Positions 35,085 to 48,274 of a DNA stretch of 64,000 nucleotides are shown one piece after another (the first letter of the stretch is position 1; each line of letters begins with the position of its first letter). A program made the translations under genes and the position numbers. The notes under the pieces are model-generated. The model was not told the DNA's origin and made no database searches. It worked only from the letters and a program-made list of their open reading frames with translations. Source of the DNA: Ornithodoros turicata (Eukaryota; Arthropoda; Arachnida; Ixodida; Argasidae); NCBI RefSeq assembly GCF_037126465.1, contig NC_088202.1, positions 116,946,123 to 117,010,122 of the forward strand, read 5' to 3'.

Positions 35085-37455
35085 GCGATAACGATGGCTA
35101 TGCGAAAGCTGAGGACCGGGCCCTCAGGTTTTTCTTGGAGACTGCTTGTAGTACGTCCAGCAACTAGATTCTTAGAAAATAACCAAACACTGTGTAGAAC
35201 CATCGCTAGGAAGGAGTTACGTTTCACATGTGTACAACTCTCTAGGAAGGATGGAGGGAGGCATGTATAAAGAAGAATATAGAGATGGTGATTCTACAAA
35301 TATGGGTCCGTCTACTCCATGACACTTAAATCTGAGTGCTCAGCGACCGCTTGGGATTGGAGGAGCAACGAGGAATAAAAGTGCAATGTGAACAAGGTAC
35401 TCCCTAGGACAATGAAGCTACAGATACCTTTCATGGAAAATGCGTGGATGACTACAGGCGACAGAGATGTAACAAATTTGCGTATACTTTGTAGGTTTAA
35501 TGCACAATTGCTTGTTCAAATTGTTAGGCTGCTTACCAAAGATCATACAGCAACTATCCTGCCTTTATCCTTTCTCGCAAAATAGGTACACCTCTGGAAG
35601 GTAACGCAGTACTCATACCTTGGTAGTGGTAACAGGGATGCCTTGGGAACCCAGCTCAATACTTACCCAAGTCTCGGTTGACGATATAGCTACGTTATAG
35701 CATAAATATCACTGCAGTTTCCACATTTATTACTCCTGTGTATATGCGCTACCAGTCCCACACAGGCGTCCTTCTATTACGCCGTTTATATCGTGCTACC
35801 GGCCATTCTTTTTCCGTTTATTATGAGTAAAACCCGCATATATCTAAAGGTGGTGGCGGCAGAGTTCTTACACCTCCAATAGCACGATTTGAAGAGGAGT
35901 GCTGCGCCAGTTGCCGGATACTTTTTGTTTCTTCGCGTTATTTGCTGGCGAAAGCTTTCAGAGGTGCGCTCTTCTAGAAGGGTATTAGATTAGACCTCGA
36001 GGGGCGTTCTTCCGTTCAGCCAGGAACTGCAAGAAGCCCCGCTTTTATTGCTTCGCTCTTTTCCTCACTTTATATAGTACAATTTGTTACCACTGGAAAG
36101 AAAGACATACTGAAAGGCAGGAAATTTACTGGGCCCTGCCCACGGCGATGACCTGCTTCCAAAGCTCCGTAACAAAGTGAAGACCCGTCGTTTGATTTAT
36201 TAGCTTGGCAAAGTCGTGCGGGCCGCGTGTCCGATCTGGTAACCCCTACGGGTCACGAAACTTTGTTGCGTATACGTATGGCTGCTCAGTGTGCCAGTTA
36301 CTGCTCACGTAAGTCGTTGTTCTTAAATAAGATACGTGCCGGCCCTCGTGATGAGGGCTACAATCCCCATTTTTTTCTTTCAATCATCATCATCATCAAG
36401 ATACGCCTAATCTTTATCTGTGAAGATACTTGCCACTTTGTTGCTTAAGTGTCTAATATAGACGGTAAATCTTGACTTTTGCTTGGAACTTTTATGGTTT
36501 CAGTTTTTGGAAGCCATTCGCAGAAGTTTCAGATTTGTCGACGAAGAATTTTCTCAAAAAAAAAACAAAAAAAAACAGATACAACTTAAGCACTGCGCTT
36601 ACATAAGATTTAGGTCTGGCGTGTTTCAAAGAGCCATAACAGGAAACGTACGGTGACGGATTGGCATCACTTTTGTTCACCTTGTTGTTCCGGATGTGTT
36701 GATGGAGTATTTCTCAACTGGCGCACAACTATCAAGTTGCCATCAAGTTCCGTTCAGACGTAAGAACAACTTCACGTGAGCTTGTATCAAGTAGTGCGTC
36801 AAATTTTGTTTGAAGAGCCGGTAAACTTACAACCCCAGAGTTTATTGAATGAGTTATTGAATGATTGAATGACAGTTTATTGGATGATGGCTATGGAAGC
36901 AAATATCGAGATTATTGGTCATTTTTTGGTAATATGTGCAGCTTTATGATGGGCAGAAAGATGTCAATGAGCACCTTGGTATGGTGAATGCTCTAGGCTC
37001 CCTGAAAACTGAGGATCGCATCTAGAGGATATAAAAACAATGATTCACCCCTGACTCTATGATGATGTCAACAGTCTTGTATACGGTTTGGTAAAGGCTA
37101 TCAGTCATGTTGTTGTCGACTCCTTCCAGGGACAAATGCCAGCCAGAACCTTTTCGCTCAGACCACTGCACCGGATGCCCCATCTGGCCAATAGACATCC
37201 TTCACGCGTCTTATCTTCTTTATCAGTAAACACCACTTTCTCCAAACGTATATCCGGTCGTCTCTCTTTCAACCTATACGCGAGATCAAGGAGGTATGAT
37301 CGGAGTATCAAATCAAAAGTAACAGCGTAAATAACTCTGTGGATACTCGGTGCAAGAGATTTTGAACAAGAAGGATAAAGCAGGTGGAATCCTCAGTCCT
37401 GGGGCGGTGAAAATAGTCGCTAAGCATGTGTGTTATGAAAGTACAAATTAACAAA
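35085..37455. other. Non-coding, nothing recognised
   Basis: A short (ATC)n run lies at about 36385-36400 and an A-rich tract at about 36557-36577. The minus-strand ORF at 37105-37311 is not assignable. Confidence 0.45.
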
Positions 37456-37585
37456 TTCTACACCACAATTTTCCTTGTCATAACATGACCATCATCGAAA
37501 ATTTATTTGACAACAACTTTGTTCTACACCACAACTTTCCTTGTCATAACATGACCATCATCAAAGCTTGATTTGACAACAGAAG
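37456..37585. repeat. 66-bp tandem duplication (two units)
   Basis: The unit starting TTCTACACCACAATTTTCCT (37456) is repeated starting TTCTACACCACAACTTTCCT (37522). It continues through TTGTCATAACATGACCATCA and TTTGACAAC with few mismatches. Period is 66 bp. Confidence 0.9.
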
Positions 37586-37894
37586 CTTCGCCGTTCAAAG
37601 CTGGCATCTGTATATAATGAATCTTGATAATATCTGAATTTTGTTATCGTTGACTATTTCCTGTTTCCCGAGGTAAAATCTACAATTTCAACTCTAGTTA
37701 AGAAGTCCAGACAAAAATGACATGTGAGCAAAACGTTCTACAGGGACATCCGTTGCATGACCGTGCCCGTCAGGACAAAATGAGTATACGTTGAAGACAA
37801 AGCAGGACAAAGACATGTTTCTGGTGTTTTTGGTGAATTGTTCGTGCTGCCACACACACACAAAAAACGCAATTTTAGTTTGGTGATTATAAAT

Positions 37895-37975
37895 GGGGTG
37901 TTTCATCACCACAGGCGATACTCTACACTATTGCTCGCAATAATATTCTTGATAATCGCCGCGAACAACCCGAAA
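37895..37975 (-). repeat. Possible LINE 3' end fragment, resembles 59107
   Basis: TTCATC ... GGCGATACTCTACACTATTG, then CTCGCAATAATATTCTTGAT, resembles TTCATC ... GGTGATACTCTGCCCCATTG, then CTGGTGGCAATGTGGGAGAT at 59143-59205. The match is short and diverged. Confidence 0.35.
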
Positions 37976-40104
37976 ATACTTCACGCGGACCCTTGATTTG
38001 ATTGAAAACCGTGAGTAAACCGACTATGGCGCACGTGCGGGACCTCTGAGCAGCCGCTCGCCTAACAACGACGAGATGTCCAGTGTGAGAAACACCTGCT
38101 TTGTGTTTGTCAATTGCGCACACAGCCCCAGACTCAGGGAAATGTTACCAACAACATGAGCGTATTGACAAGTCTCCATGCGAATGTTCTGAAGGTACAT
38201 AAATCATGCTGCACAGTGAATAAAATGTCCACGTGCGCCTTTACTAATACCCCTGCCCCACTGGCGTTTGGATGGTAACCGAAAGCGCTGTCCATCGAAT
38301 TGAATGATAATCGAACGGTATTACACGGTCACTTATGATTACCATTAAACTGGATGGTCATCAACTCGATGGAGACTCCAGATGCATTATTGAAGCTGTC
38401 ATGGATCATGGAAAACTGCCGGCGGCAGTCTCGCAACCAGCGACAAGCAAAGCGGTAAACCAAATTTTGCTATAAAGCGGCAGAGTGAGTAAATACAATT
38501 AATAAAGTACAAAATTATGCGTAATCTGGGCGGCCCCGTGTAATTAGAACCATATATGTATCTACTTCGTTTTATTCTTCAATGCTGCCCCGCAACGTCG
38601 CGCGTGCGCAAAGCACCTCGTGAGCCGTCTGACAGTTCTTCCAAGGTATATCTTGGTTCTTCTGCTTCCATGACACCAACGAAAGGAAGCAAAATGCAAA
38701 CAAATAAACAATACAAACACTATTAAAATTCCAAAATCGTATTTTGCACTCAGTTTTGCTTCTCTGCGCACATGTTTGATCCTGCAAGAACTTTATCACA
38801 GAACTCGCTTAGCACGCGTATAGAGCCATCCAACGTGTGTCCTGTCAATCTCTCCATGCGCATCCGCGCATCGAATCGCCCGTGCAGCAGCGATCAAGCA
38901 TCGATGAACATCGGAACGTCGGATGGGCACCGCTTTCGATGACCACCAAAACGCCCGTGTGGCAGAGGTATAAGACTACGAGGTGGTCAGCAATCACTGC
39001 AGACGTGCCTATTGGTATTTGAAGCCGACGATTTCTTACTCAGGCACTTGCGCAGGCACGAAACACGACAACGCGGCATAAACTGCGTTTCCATTCCTGC
39101 TGTTTCTATGCTTCTGAAGCAAATCTGCTCTTTCCATGCGGCATGTCGGTCGATTGGGATATCGCCATATCGTTTCATCAGTCAGTACACTGCCGCGCAA
39201 GTCGCCCTTCCCGAAATTATAGCTTTGGGCAGCCACCAAATCTTTATCGCATACACGGTCCCTGAATCGCATTCACCTCATTTCACTTCATTCGCTTTCA
39301 TTTTACATTGTTTCATAGGTAGGTGTCACCTGTTTTGTATTTCACCCAAGCTTCAGGAATGTCTGATAACGACGACAATTACAGTGCCCGGCGTCGTCCA
39401 CACTCCTTGTAACCATATTCGAGATTCTCTTTCTTTTTCCTTTCTTCTTCTTTTTTTTTTTTTTTCGTTCTTCGCACCCTGCCGGCAACGATCTGATGTG
39501 TCAGCAGCACTTCGGCTTAGAAATAAGACGTGTTCAGCTGTGTTTACACAGAGCGCGACGGCGTCTTTCAACGTCCAGATGGCTTTGTCTGCTTCTTTCC
39601 CCTGCTGGAAGCGTGTTCGCGTGAGAGCACCTGCACGATGTCATCATTTTTGCCTCGCCCCGCGCACCCAAGTGCGCCTCTTCGACGGCACTTGCCGTGC
39701 CGTAATTACATGGTCATTATCAAACCTTTGTTTAACAATGATGGTCATCACACGGCTGTATTGTAATTAATGTTACCGCCTCCTGTGTACTCGCGAATGG
39801 ATGTTCTTTGTGCGGAAGATATTTTCTGGAGCTTCGCTAATCTGACATTTATTTCTTACCGCGTTACCTCGGGCGCATCAAACCGTACGTCATGCCTCGT
39901 TGCGCCCTCTTTAGCGCTGCTGTAATTTAAGATGGAAGATAAAATGTAGTTGCTAATTGAGCATAAGTTAGCGGTCAGAATTTCTCTTGTGCACGTCTAT
40001 CGTGTATTTCGACTTTTGTCGTCGTTATTTCCTAGGTCTGTTCACGTTACGTTAGCAGTGTTGTGTTGCGCTGGCTCTATACGGATATCAGCTACATCAA
40101 TGAG
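37976..40104. other. Non-coding, longest ORF rejected
   Basis: A 252-codon + strand ORF at 39012-39770 crosses a T/C-rich tract (39425-39470) and has no domain signature, so I treat it as chance. Nothing else is supported. Confidence 0.45.
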
Positions 40105-40205
40105 AAGAAAGCATCTCCCCCTGTCCCCCACTCCTTCCTGCTGTCCTCTATCCACATCTGTGCGCCGCTCATAGCAACAGTTGCTTCGCGGCGCTAACAC
40201 GGAAA
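40105..40205 (+). mobile_element. SINE 3' fragment (Ruka-like)
   Basis: CCCCCTGTCCCCCACTCCTT, then CCACATCTGTGCGCCGCTC, then AGTTGCTTCGCGGCGCTAAC matches the 3' half of the SINE at 47775. It is followed by an A-rich tail (GGAAAGAAAAAGAAAG). The tRNA-like head is missing (5'-truncated). Confidence 0.72.
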
Positions 40206-41835
40206 GAAAAAGAAAGCATCGGTATCCTCCGCTAGCGGGAGGAGGGGCTTTGTAACATTAACAGAAATGCGTGTTCTTTGCACTCCGGCTGCAAAGTTAT
40301 TAGTGTGTCGATTGGTTTTGAACGATGGAAAAGAAACCTGTTTGGCTTAACCTGAATACTGTCAAGAGGAAAGCCAGTGTGAAAAATAAATTAACACCCC
40401 CACTGTTCCATGTTTTGTTCACTGCTTGATGTGCTCAAAGCTCAACACTCCATGGAATCAACGGCGAGCAAGGCTCTCAAGACTCAAGCGCACATTTTTA
40501 CAATTTCAGCAATTGATGCTGTAAATGGAACTTATAAATCAACGCCACGCGCATGAATGACTCTCTACCGTTGCACGATACCTCGGCGTACTATTAGCCT
40601 TCGATCAACTCAACCGTTACGAGCACTTCCAGCGGAACCTAACACGATTTTGGCGCCGACCGCCAACTTGTTGAAATCCTCTTCCACATCGCGTTTCTCC
40701 ATGAGCTCGCCGTCCAAACGTACCGCGCGACGTAGGCGTGTTATTTCTCGTTCCGAGCGAAGAACTTGTTGAGATCCTCTTAAGCGCCTCTTTCCCCTCC
40801 CACTGAAGGAGAGCTCCCAAGAAGGATCACGGGATACCGCCAACACCCTTGGGTCATAAGCGGGGCATCATCAGGGTCCGCCGGGAATCACTTTTTCGCA
40901 GACCACGCGTGATCCCTGCCATCAGCCGCCATTGGCCGTGTTCTGGTCCCGGCTCTCACACCCTAGAAACCCGCCACACCCAGAGCGCGCTCCCCAAATT
41001 ATAATACTTCACGCGAGTCTGGCAACGGTGTGCACACGACTTGTGCTCTGTTTGGAGCGTCGTAAGTTCACGCTTCTCTGCTTCAAACAGTGTTCTGCTT
41101 CAAATATGTGTTCTGCTCTCGCGAAATGAGGAGCACTTATGGGACTTAGCTACGCAGGAGATTGGAAGACCACGGGCCTGTGTAAAACATTTAAAGGGTG
41201 TTCGGTCATGAAATGCTTGAGTGTTGACGAAATTTTTGCTTCTTGGCTACGTTACCGCGTAAGTGGAAGAATGCACCGGATTAAGGTTGACCGGTTCATG
41301 ATTTTCAATATTGCAATACAGAAGAGCATCTACTCGCAGTGTAATAGAACTTCCGTGCGGAAGCAAAAAACAAAACACTCCCGCAAAATTTTTCGTACTC
41401 TCGGCATGAAATGATATCATCTAAACTCTATAGAGTGGGCATAACCGTGTGACTTCGACAGTTATGGTTGTCATTATTTTATCAGTGGTAATGAAGCACT
41501 GGCGCCGATTAGTTCTTGGAAATATGGCTTTTCGGTGACCAGTGAGTATGCGAGGACATCAGTAACAGAAACGATGAGTGTATTCTGGGAGCTGCACGCC
41601 TGTCAGCGGACAAGAGGAAGAACACTGGAAGGAAAGTGCATCAGATCGAGGGAAAATTTACACCATAATCACAACGCCCAATACACACTAAAATGCACAA
41701 TGACTGTTGCAATACGTGAGTTATGAATTTGATCATATCTATGTGTGAAGTTATACATTTCAACCATCCTCATCGAACGACCATGAACATATAAAAATTG
41801 ACTTGAACATATGAACATGAACATATAAAAAATTG
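40206..41835. other. Non-coding, nothing recognised
   Basis: The minus-strand ORF at 40610-40846 is charged and coiled-coil-like but matches no family I know. No repeat ends. Confidence 0.45.
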
Positions 41836-42430
41836 GGTCGATCAGCTCTCTGCAGTGGGAGGCTAATGGTCGACTCTTTTGGGAGAGTCACATAAATTAT
41901 ATCGTTGCTAAAGCCAGCCGTACCTTGTTTTTAATCGAGCGAAACTTTAAAGATGGGCCGTCTAGAGTAAGGGAAACCGTTTACAAGTCATATGTTCTTC
42001 CTATATTAGAGTATGCTTCGGTAGTGGTGGGATCCTAAGCGCATGCGTATTTAAAGAAAAGAATGAAAGCGGTGCAAAATCAGGTAGTGAGTTTCGCGTC
42101 ATGCATTTACTCTTATACCACTTGCTCTATAGCGAGATCAAGAGAAGTCCATAGGTTGGGAAAATTTGGAAGCACGCAGAAAGCATCGTAGGCTCAAAAT
42201 GCTTTACGGGACATACAGCTGTGAGACTGGCCTGGTTAAAGACGTATCCCTTGAGACCCCTGTATACCTCTCAACTAGAATAAATCATTCTAAAAAATTA
42301 GACCGTATCGGTACAGCAGTGATGTCTTCAATCAGTCTTTCTTTCGTGACACTCTGCCGAATGACTGACACTATGACACCATGCCGGGTGCACCCAACTC
42401 CGCTTTTTATCCGGTCTTAAAGCTTTGACG
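41836..42430 (+). mobile_element. Decayed non-LTR retrotransposon, C-terminal reverse-transcriptase region
   Basis: The + strand encodes ETVYKSYVLPILEYASVV (about 41968-42022), then after stops and frame changes STRINHSKKLD (about 42271). These match the conserved end of many LINE polyproteins (L-V-R-P-x-L-E-Y-A-S-x-V-W, later S-T-R-x-N-H-x-K-K). Between them the Ala/Arg-rich block is scattered over several frames. At least three stops or frameshifts are present and the upstream domains are absent. It differs from the RNase H LINE at 22770. Confidence 0.75.
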
Positions 42431-45166
42431 GGAGGTGATTACTAGTATTATTTTTCTTTCTTTCTTTCTTTTTTCATTTGTTCTTTTTCCTTCCAGTAAG
42501 TGCCGTCTTGATGCGTTGATGTGTCAGCTGTGCTGTGCTGTGATATTTGTGAGATTTTTGGATGTCCCATTCCTTTGCTATAATGTTTAGCGGCGCTGCA
42601 GGGTATTCAAACAAATAAATAATCGGTCGGTTATCGAAAACCCGGGATCCCAGAATATTTCCGTGACCCGACATCTCGAGATTTCGAGAAGCCAAATGTT
42701 GGGTTTTCGGGTTGGGTTGAGGTTTGGCTTTTCTGACAACGAATGGTTGATGATAGGTCTGAAAAGGAAAAGAGACGGCATATATTACGGATCATCTTTG
42801 ATGTCGGGCGTCCCAGCTCCGCGAAAAATATCCGTTGCAATCCAAAACTGAAGCAAATGTGTCGTCCACTACACATGACAAACACATTAGCGGTTACCCA
42901 ACTCACCACACAGCCCATAGTCAAGACCAGCCACCAACTAGCATGCACTAAAACTCCTACGAAATCACAAGGATTATTCTAATTTTTGAGACTACACGAG
43001 ATACTTCAAAAGTATCTCTCTCTTTTCTTTTGATCTTCATCAATAGGTTAAGCTGAGCCTTCCTCTGTAAAAGCTGTCTCCGTGTTTCTTTTCACTCTCT
43101 CACTCTTAAGACTTTTTTCTCTACTACTACTACTTTTGGCTACTTTATTTTGCGAGTATGATGTAACATGCATCTTAGAGCATTACCTCAGTCTCATTAA
43201 TGGGCTTTTCCAGCGATTACTTTGAACTCTCTCTTTCCGTCAGCTTGATGCAAAAGTCATAAGCTTTCGTAGAATAGGTTCCACAAATGAGCCCTCATCT
43301 TGACGTTATGTCGGACATTACTCGAATGTTCTAATGCTACTGATAACAAAAGCAAACTTTAATAACAAAATACATAACATAACAAATTAACATAACTTTT
43401 ACTTTTACTTTAAATATCCCCCACCCCTTATACCGAAGACAATATACTCATCTATTGTTTGCTCTAACTGTAACGTTTGTTCGTTGTTATCGTAGTCCCG
43501 ATGCACATGCTTTTCTGTGTGTGCTGTTTATCGTTTGTTCTGGCGTATAAGGGCTATAACACGTACGGACTGTTGCGTATATGACCAAAGACACGTAAAT
43601 ATTGTGGCGTTGTGACGTCACCGATTACTGCCAGGTTGACGATCACAGAAGAATGGAATACGCTCGCTCGACTATCCGCAGAGGTGAGAATCAAACTGAC
43701 ACGCTTATCTAATGATAACAAACATAATTTCTGTGCATACACATAACCCAAACAGTATTATTGGTTAACACTATATCAATAACTTTTAATGAACCCGTTA
43801 AAACGACCGAACGCACATAGCAATCAAAACACTACCCTATGCCTGGACTAGAACTGACTGAACATGACGTCACGAGGACCCGACGACACCAACATGCTTC
43901 CCAGGCGGCAGACGAAGGTGTAGACAGTAGAGGATAGACTCGTAAGATGACTTCGGCAGTGACGCACGTTCCGGCCCCTCTCCTGGCTCAGTCTTTCAGC
44001 TGCCGCTTCCATCGATATTCCTTGTTCCCGGGCTCCCTGTCCAACTCCTGAGCTCTGCGGTAGCAATGACGGTTAACTACGGCGGTGGGTCCTACTTGAT
44101 GTCTCGGTCCCTGGAGTCCAGCTGCCGGCCTCGGCTGTGCGTCTTGCCGCTCATCGTCGTCGGCTGCCCCTCGTTGGTCAGGCACGGCATCTGGGTGCTC
44201 CCAGCCTCACCTTCTGTTGCCCGCAGGTGGAAGGCGACTTCGCCGTCTAATATATTGGTTGAAGCTAGAATCATTAAATAAGATTCGCTTCAGAGTAGCG
44301 ACACTGAGTTCCAAGGAGAAGCAGGACAGGCAAGAAGAGGCCATTTTTTCCGCACCCTGTTAGGGTGCCTCAATACTAGCTCCCTCTGCAAATAAGGTGA
44401 AGACAGCTGCGTCGTCTGCTACGAATTCCCGCCATCTTTACGCCCATGCACAGCTCGCGATGCGCTCACAAAAGTGTAGCTATATGCTTAGCTACACACT
44501 ACATTTTGGAGTGAAGTAAATACATAGATGTAAACACACAGACGTGGTTAGAAAAAGTGGGTGACATCGGTACACAGCATTCATGCATTGTAAACGTCGG
44601 CGTAAACATGGCGGCTTTGCGGCATTTGCTTCTACAAAGGGTGACGCCGCACTACACAGAGGAAGCTGGTATTCAGGCACCCTACACCCTGCTAGCTCAC
44701 GATGTCATCTGTCGAGCGCCCTCCGAAACTTCGTTCCTGATGGGAGCATCTCACCACGGTAGATGCGTTGACAGCCCTGAGTTCACCTTGACCTCCTCTG
44801 GACGCTCTGTTGGACAATACATAGATAATGCCGCCACAACAATCACACACGCTTCCCTAACCTACCACGTCGAGCATTGTTGTGTGCATGTGCGGAGCGG
44901 AAATAAGATGGCTTCCCTTCTCACCTGTGGAGCTCAGTGTCGCTATTCTGAAGCCATGCTTATTTAACGACTCAACTTGAAGCTGGATAACAGGCATTCG
45001 GGTGCCGCCGTCGTTGTTGATCTTCCTCCAGGCCTCCATCCGGGCTCCCACACTCCTTCGTTTGGTCGTCCGCTGGCTTGACTCTTTCTTGGCTTCCGCA
45101 CTGAGCTCTGAGTCCGTCTCTCACCCTAGTGACGTCACACAACGGCTTATAAACCAACACCTGCTA
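42431..45166. other. Non-coding, nothing firmly recognised
   Basis: A (TTTC)n tract at about 42455-42474 may be part of a LINE tail. 43850-45160 is GC-richer with TGACGTCAC motifs and a TTATAAA box at 45149. This could be promoter- or LTR-like, but I found no paired terminal repeats. Confidence 0.4.
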
Positions 45167-45332
45167 AACAGTAGAAGGCCTGCGCACTGCCCAACTCACA
45201 GAAGCCTGCGTGAGCGTTTCGAGCTGTTCCGAGCTTTTGTCTTGTTCGCTCTTTCACTGACGTCATAGCAGTATCCACAGCAGGCCTTCCCGTGTGACGC
45301 TTTGTCACGTGGGGCGCAGGCCTTCTGCTATC
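45167..45332. mobile_element. Short MITE with AGAAGGCCTGCGC termini
   Basis: CAGTAGAAGGCCTGCGC at the left and GCGCAGGCCTTCTGCTA at the right form inverted repeats of about 16 bp. GCAGGCCTTCC (about 45281) is a partial inner repeat. The 166-bp element contains no ORF. No convincing target duplication. Confidence 0.55.
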
Positions 45333-45642
45333 TAGGAGGAGTTGTATACACCCTGGTTCGCTTTACGTCGCACGGGTCTTGTGGTACGTCCAGCCCAATC
45401 AGACCTCGAAAGTCCCATAACAGCAATGCATACAACAAGCACGATAGGCAAGCAATTCCCAGAAACCATAACTCAGAAACAGGCAAATATAAAACACACG
45501 CGACAAACTCAAAATCTGGTGACGCACTCCAAACCCAATGTAATAAGAGAGGGTGTTCCACTTTCCACATCTCCTCCAATCCACTTTCGCTCTCAGGAAG
45601 GAACTCCCACGTCAGAGATGACCATTATACCGAAGAGCAGGG

Positions 45643-45791
45643 GCTCAATCTTGATCTGCACATAGCGATCGTTATAGCTATTTTTCAAAAGTTGCGCGCT
45701 CATTCCGTCTCCCGCATTGTCCGTCGACCGGGGAGCACGAGCGTTTAGCAAGCGTTACGGGATAGCGCTAAGTTCAAAATCTAGCCCCTGA
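45643..45791. mobile_element. Short MITE with CAGGGGCTCAATCTTGA termini
   Basis: CAGGGGCTCAATCTTGATCT at the left and AGTTCAAAATCTAGCCCCTG at the right are imperfect inverted repeats of about 20 bp. AGCGATCG/TAGCGCTA motifs lie inside each arm. About 150 bp, non-coding. Confidence 0.55.
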
Positions 45792-47774
45792 TTACACAAA
45801 GACGCGAGACGCTTCGGGTGCTGTAGAGAACAACAGATTAAAGAAAGGTATAAAAATTGGCCAGCGCCTCAGCGCCTATTTCCCCGCTTAGAAGTAGAGC
45901 TTCTTGTTCTAACAATGCTTTCTTGAATAAACCTGACACATGAAGACTACACTATTGCTTGTTGAGGCTTTTCTAGAAGTAATTCGTCCATCCACTGCAC
46001 AGAAGGACTCGCTGGATTCATAAGGCACTTTCCAGCCGCTCGTCCGCTCGCCTTCCAGTACACTGTGTTGCTTAGGTTTTTCGTTGCACTCGATGTCCAC
46101 AGACGAAGCGATGCTGCAGTTTCTAACGGGTCATTAAAGGAGGAATACATGGATGTGAACAACGGTCGCCAGCTACAGGGCGTTCAGCAAGAAGCATGCT
46201 TCTCAGGGAAATTCCGGAAGCCTAAACATGTTTCTCCGGTAATGGTATAATGGCCGTTTTCCCTTACACTGCGCTCTATCGGTTAGACGCGAGCTGTTTC
46301 CACGTGAAATTATCCAAAATTCCCAAGTGCGTCGTCAAAGCACGCACTGCGACGACATGATTCGATGGAGACACGTTTATTTGCTGTTCCACGCCCCCCT
46401 TCGTAGAGTTAGCGGGAAAATATTTTGATTTGGTCGTTTGTTTCCGGGTCCCCGCACTCCGCCGGGGAAATGACGCCCCCACGAAACCCGCAAAAATGTT
46501 TTGAGCGGGCCTCTCCCGCAGCGAGGCCTCGTTATTCACGCTGTAGATATGAGCGCCTGTAGTATGGATGGATGCATTCATAGTGCCGGAAAATGTTGTT
46601 GTACCTCTTGAGGACGCGGAGATTCGCTGCCCTGGAGACGAGGAATGTTGGAATGTTGTCGTTTTGAGGTTGGGCTGTAGACTGCTTTGGCAAACAAGCT
46701 TTTCACTGCTGGCTGCGAAGGTGGATTTGCAGAAATGCTTACGAAACACCTAATAACTTCCTTTTCTTTGTTGACGAACAAGTGCCTTAGTTGGGCTGGG
46801 CGCCGATCACTATGATGTGCGACTGACATCAATAAATTAGGACTTCCATGGAAGTTCCACGGGACAACGATAATTCTTTCGGAAGCGATTTGTCCGAAGG
46901 GCGCGAAGTGCTTTGGTGGCTTCATTTATTTGGTTTCGAACTTTTCAACAAAATGTAACTATTTTCTCGCGAGTTTTCTCAGCGAGATTCCAAATCGGTA
47001 TGGGCACGCCCTGTCCACGAGCGCATTTATCACGTTTGATACAGGTTCCGTCAAGCAACAACAGCTGTGACATTATCACACCGGAGAGATTTGAACAAGA
47101 TCGCAGACGCTATCTAAACTACGGAGGCAACTTGCGCCCAATCCGCGCTTCAATCCAATCTTATTAAACCGCGAAGACTCCCGATCAGCTGAGAGGAGCT
47201 GCAAGGTGAATTCCACATGTGCCCAGTTCATCAGCCGCGAACGAAGTACGCCCATAACAACTAGGGTGCCACCCCTACATGACCCTTCTCGCTATAACTG
47301 CGGAAGATCCTAATGCGGACGGGGCAATGCATGCCAAAGGGTCCTCTCACGTGGCCAACCATTGTGTCCAACTTGTCATGCAGGTCACGGAGTCAGTGTC
47401 TCACGCATCTCGAATACAGCAGCCACGTAATCACCGGAGCTCGCGCGGCAGCGACCGTCATCTCCCTATGTAAATTACGTAAATTGCGTCGCGCCGTAAG
47501 TAAACGCCACCTCGCCATTTGCCCGCCACATAACGGTGCCCTCACGTTGGGCTGCTACCCGGAAAATCGTTGCAGTGCTCCGCGTCTCCTTCCCTTAATA
47601 TTGCGCGGCTTGTCCGCACATACCAACCGTCGGAGACCGTTGATTAGAACGGCCGATTTGTTTATTATTTTAATAGACAATTTAGATGATTCTTATCAAA
47701 GTAAAGGATGTGCCGTGCTATCTGGCGATGTCTGTTAACTTATGTCTTATTCCAGCGGTTAACTAACCGTTCAA
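45792..47774. other. Non-coding, nothing firmly recognised
   Basis: Several overlapping ORFs of 60-157 codons on both strands (for example minus 46276-46749) have no recognisable domain. The region may derive from an old mobile element, but no termini were seen. Confidence 0.4.
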
Positions 47775-48064
47775 CAGCGGCATGGCGGAGCGGGTTAGAG
47801 AGTCCCGCTCTTTGGTGATAGCCAAGGTCGTGTTGAAGACTGGGAGGTGGTTCGGGTCTGAATCCTGTCACCGGCTGTGCTGTGTGAGGATTTCGCTTGG
47901 TTTCCGAAGACTATCCAGACGAATGTCGGCACAGTTCCCCCTGAAGTCGGCCCAGGACGCATACTATCCCCCCTGTTCCCCACCCCTTCCTGCAATCCTC
48001 TCTACATCTGTCCACATCTGTACGCCACTCATAGCCAAAGTTGCTTCGCGGCGCAAACATATAT
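47775..48064 (+). mobile_element. tRNA-derived SINE (Ruka-like), near full length
   Basis: The tRNA-like head has an A-box-like TGGCGGAGCGGGTTAGAG (about 47783) and a B-box-like GGTTCGGGTCTGAATCC (47849-47865, with an insertion). The body has AGACGAATGTCGGCACAGTT, then CCTGAAGTCGGCCCAGGACG. The 3' end is CACATCTGTACGCCACTC ... AGTTGCTTCGCGGCGC. About 290 bp. Relatives in this window lie at 25490 (-), 40105, 56816 and possibly 63331. Ruka is a SINE described from ticks; the identity should be confirmed by alignment. Confidence 0.82.
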
Positions 48065-48232
48065 AAGTTCAAAAAAAGACGCGGAAACAGATTTTAGGGA
48101 AGTTACAAACACTAGTTTATTACATAGGGAGACGTTAAAAAGTAAAATGGGCAAGGAACGTCTCCCTATGTAATAATAAACTAGTGTTTGTAACTTCCCT
48201 AAAATCTGTTTCCGCGTCTTTTTTTTGAACTT
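48065..48232. repeat. Near-perfect 168-bp hairpin abutting the SINE tail
   Basis: The left arm (48065-48136, starting AAGTTCAAAAAAAGACGCGG) is matched by the reverse complement of 48157-48232. The only differences are two indels, one base in the A run and one TTA triplet (TTTATTACATA versus TTTATTATTACATA). The loop is 20 bp. It begins exactly where the SINE's 3' end finishes. Confidence 0.9.
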
Positions 48233-48274
48233 CTGTAAAACTTCGTGGCCGTTTGATAATCCTTTTACCTCACC

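Noticed and set aside
37105..37311. Minus-strand ORF with KERRPDIRLEKVVF
   Set aside because: Reads plausibly as protein but is short, unmatched to any family, and not bounded by splice signals.
39012..39770. 252-codon ORF, the longest in the window
   Set aside because: It crosses a T/C-rich tract giving a Phe/Ser run, has no domain, is Cys/His/Arg-scattered without a zinc-finger pattern, and has overlapping ORFs of similar quality on the other strand.
40610..40846. Charged, coiled-coil-like minus-strand ORF
   Set aside because: 78 codons, no family match that I recognise, and an overlapping plus-strand ORF of equal length.
43850..45160. Possible LTR or promoter region with TGACGTCAC and TTATAAA motifs
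   Set aside because: No paired direct repeats, primer-binding site or downstream coding exon could be identified.
46276..46749. 157-codon minus-strand ORF
   Set aside because: Ser/Thr/Asn-rich with no motif. Possibly an old transposon interior, but no termini found.
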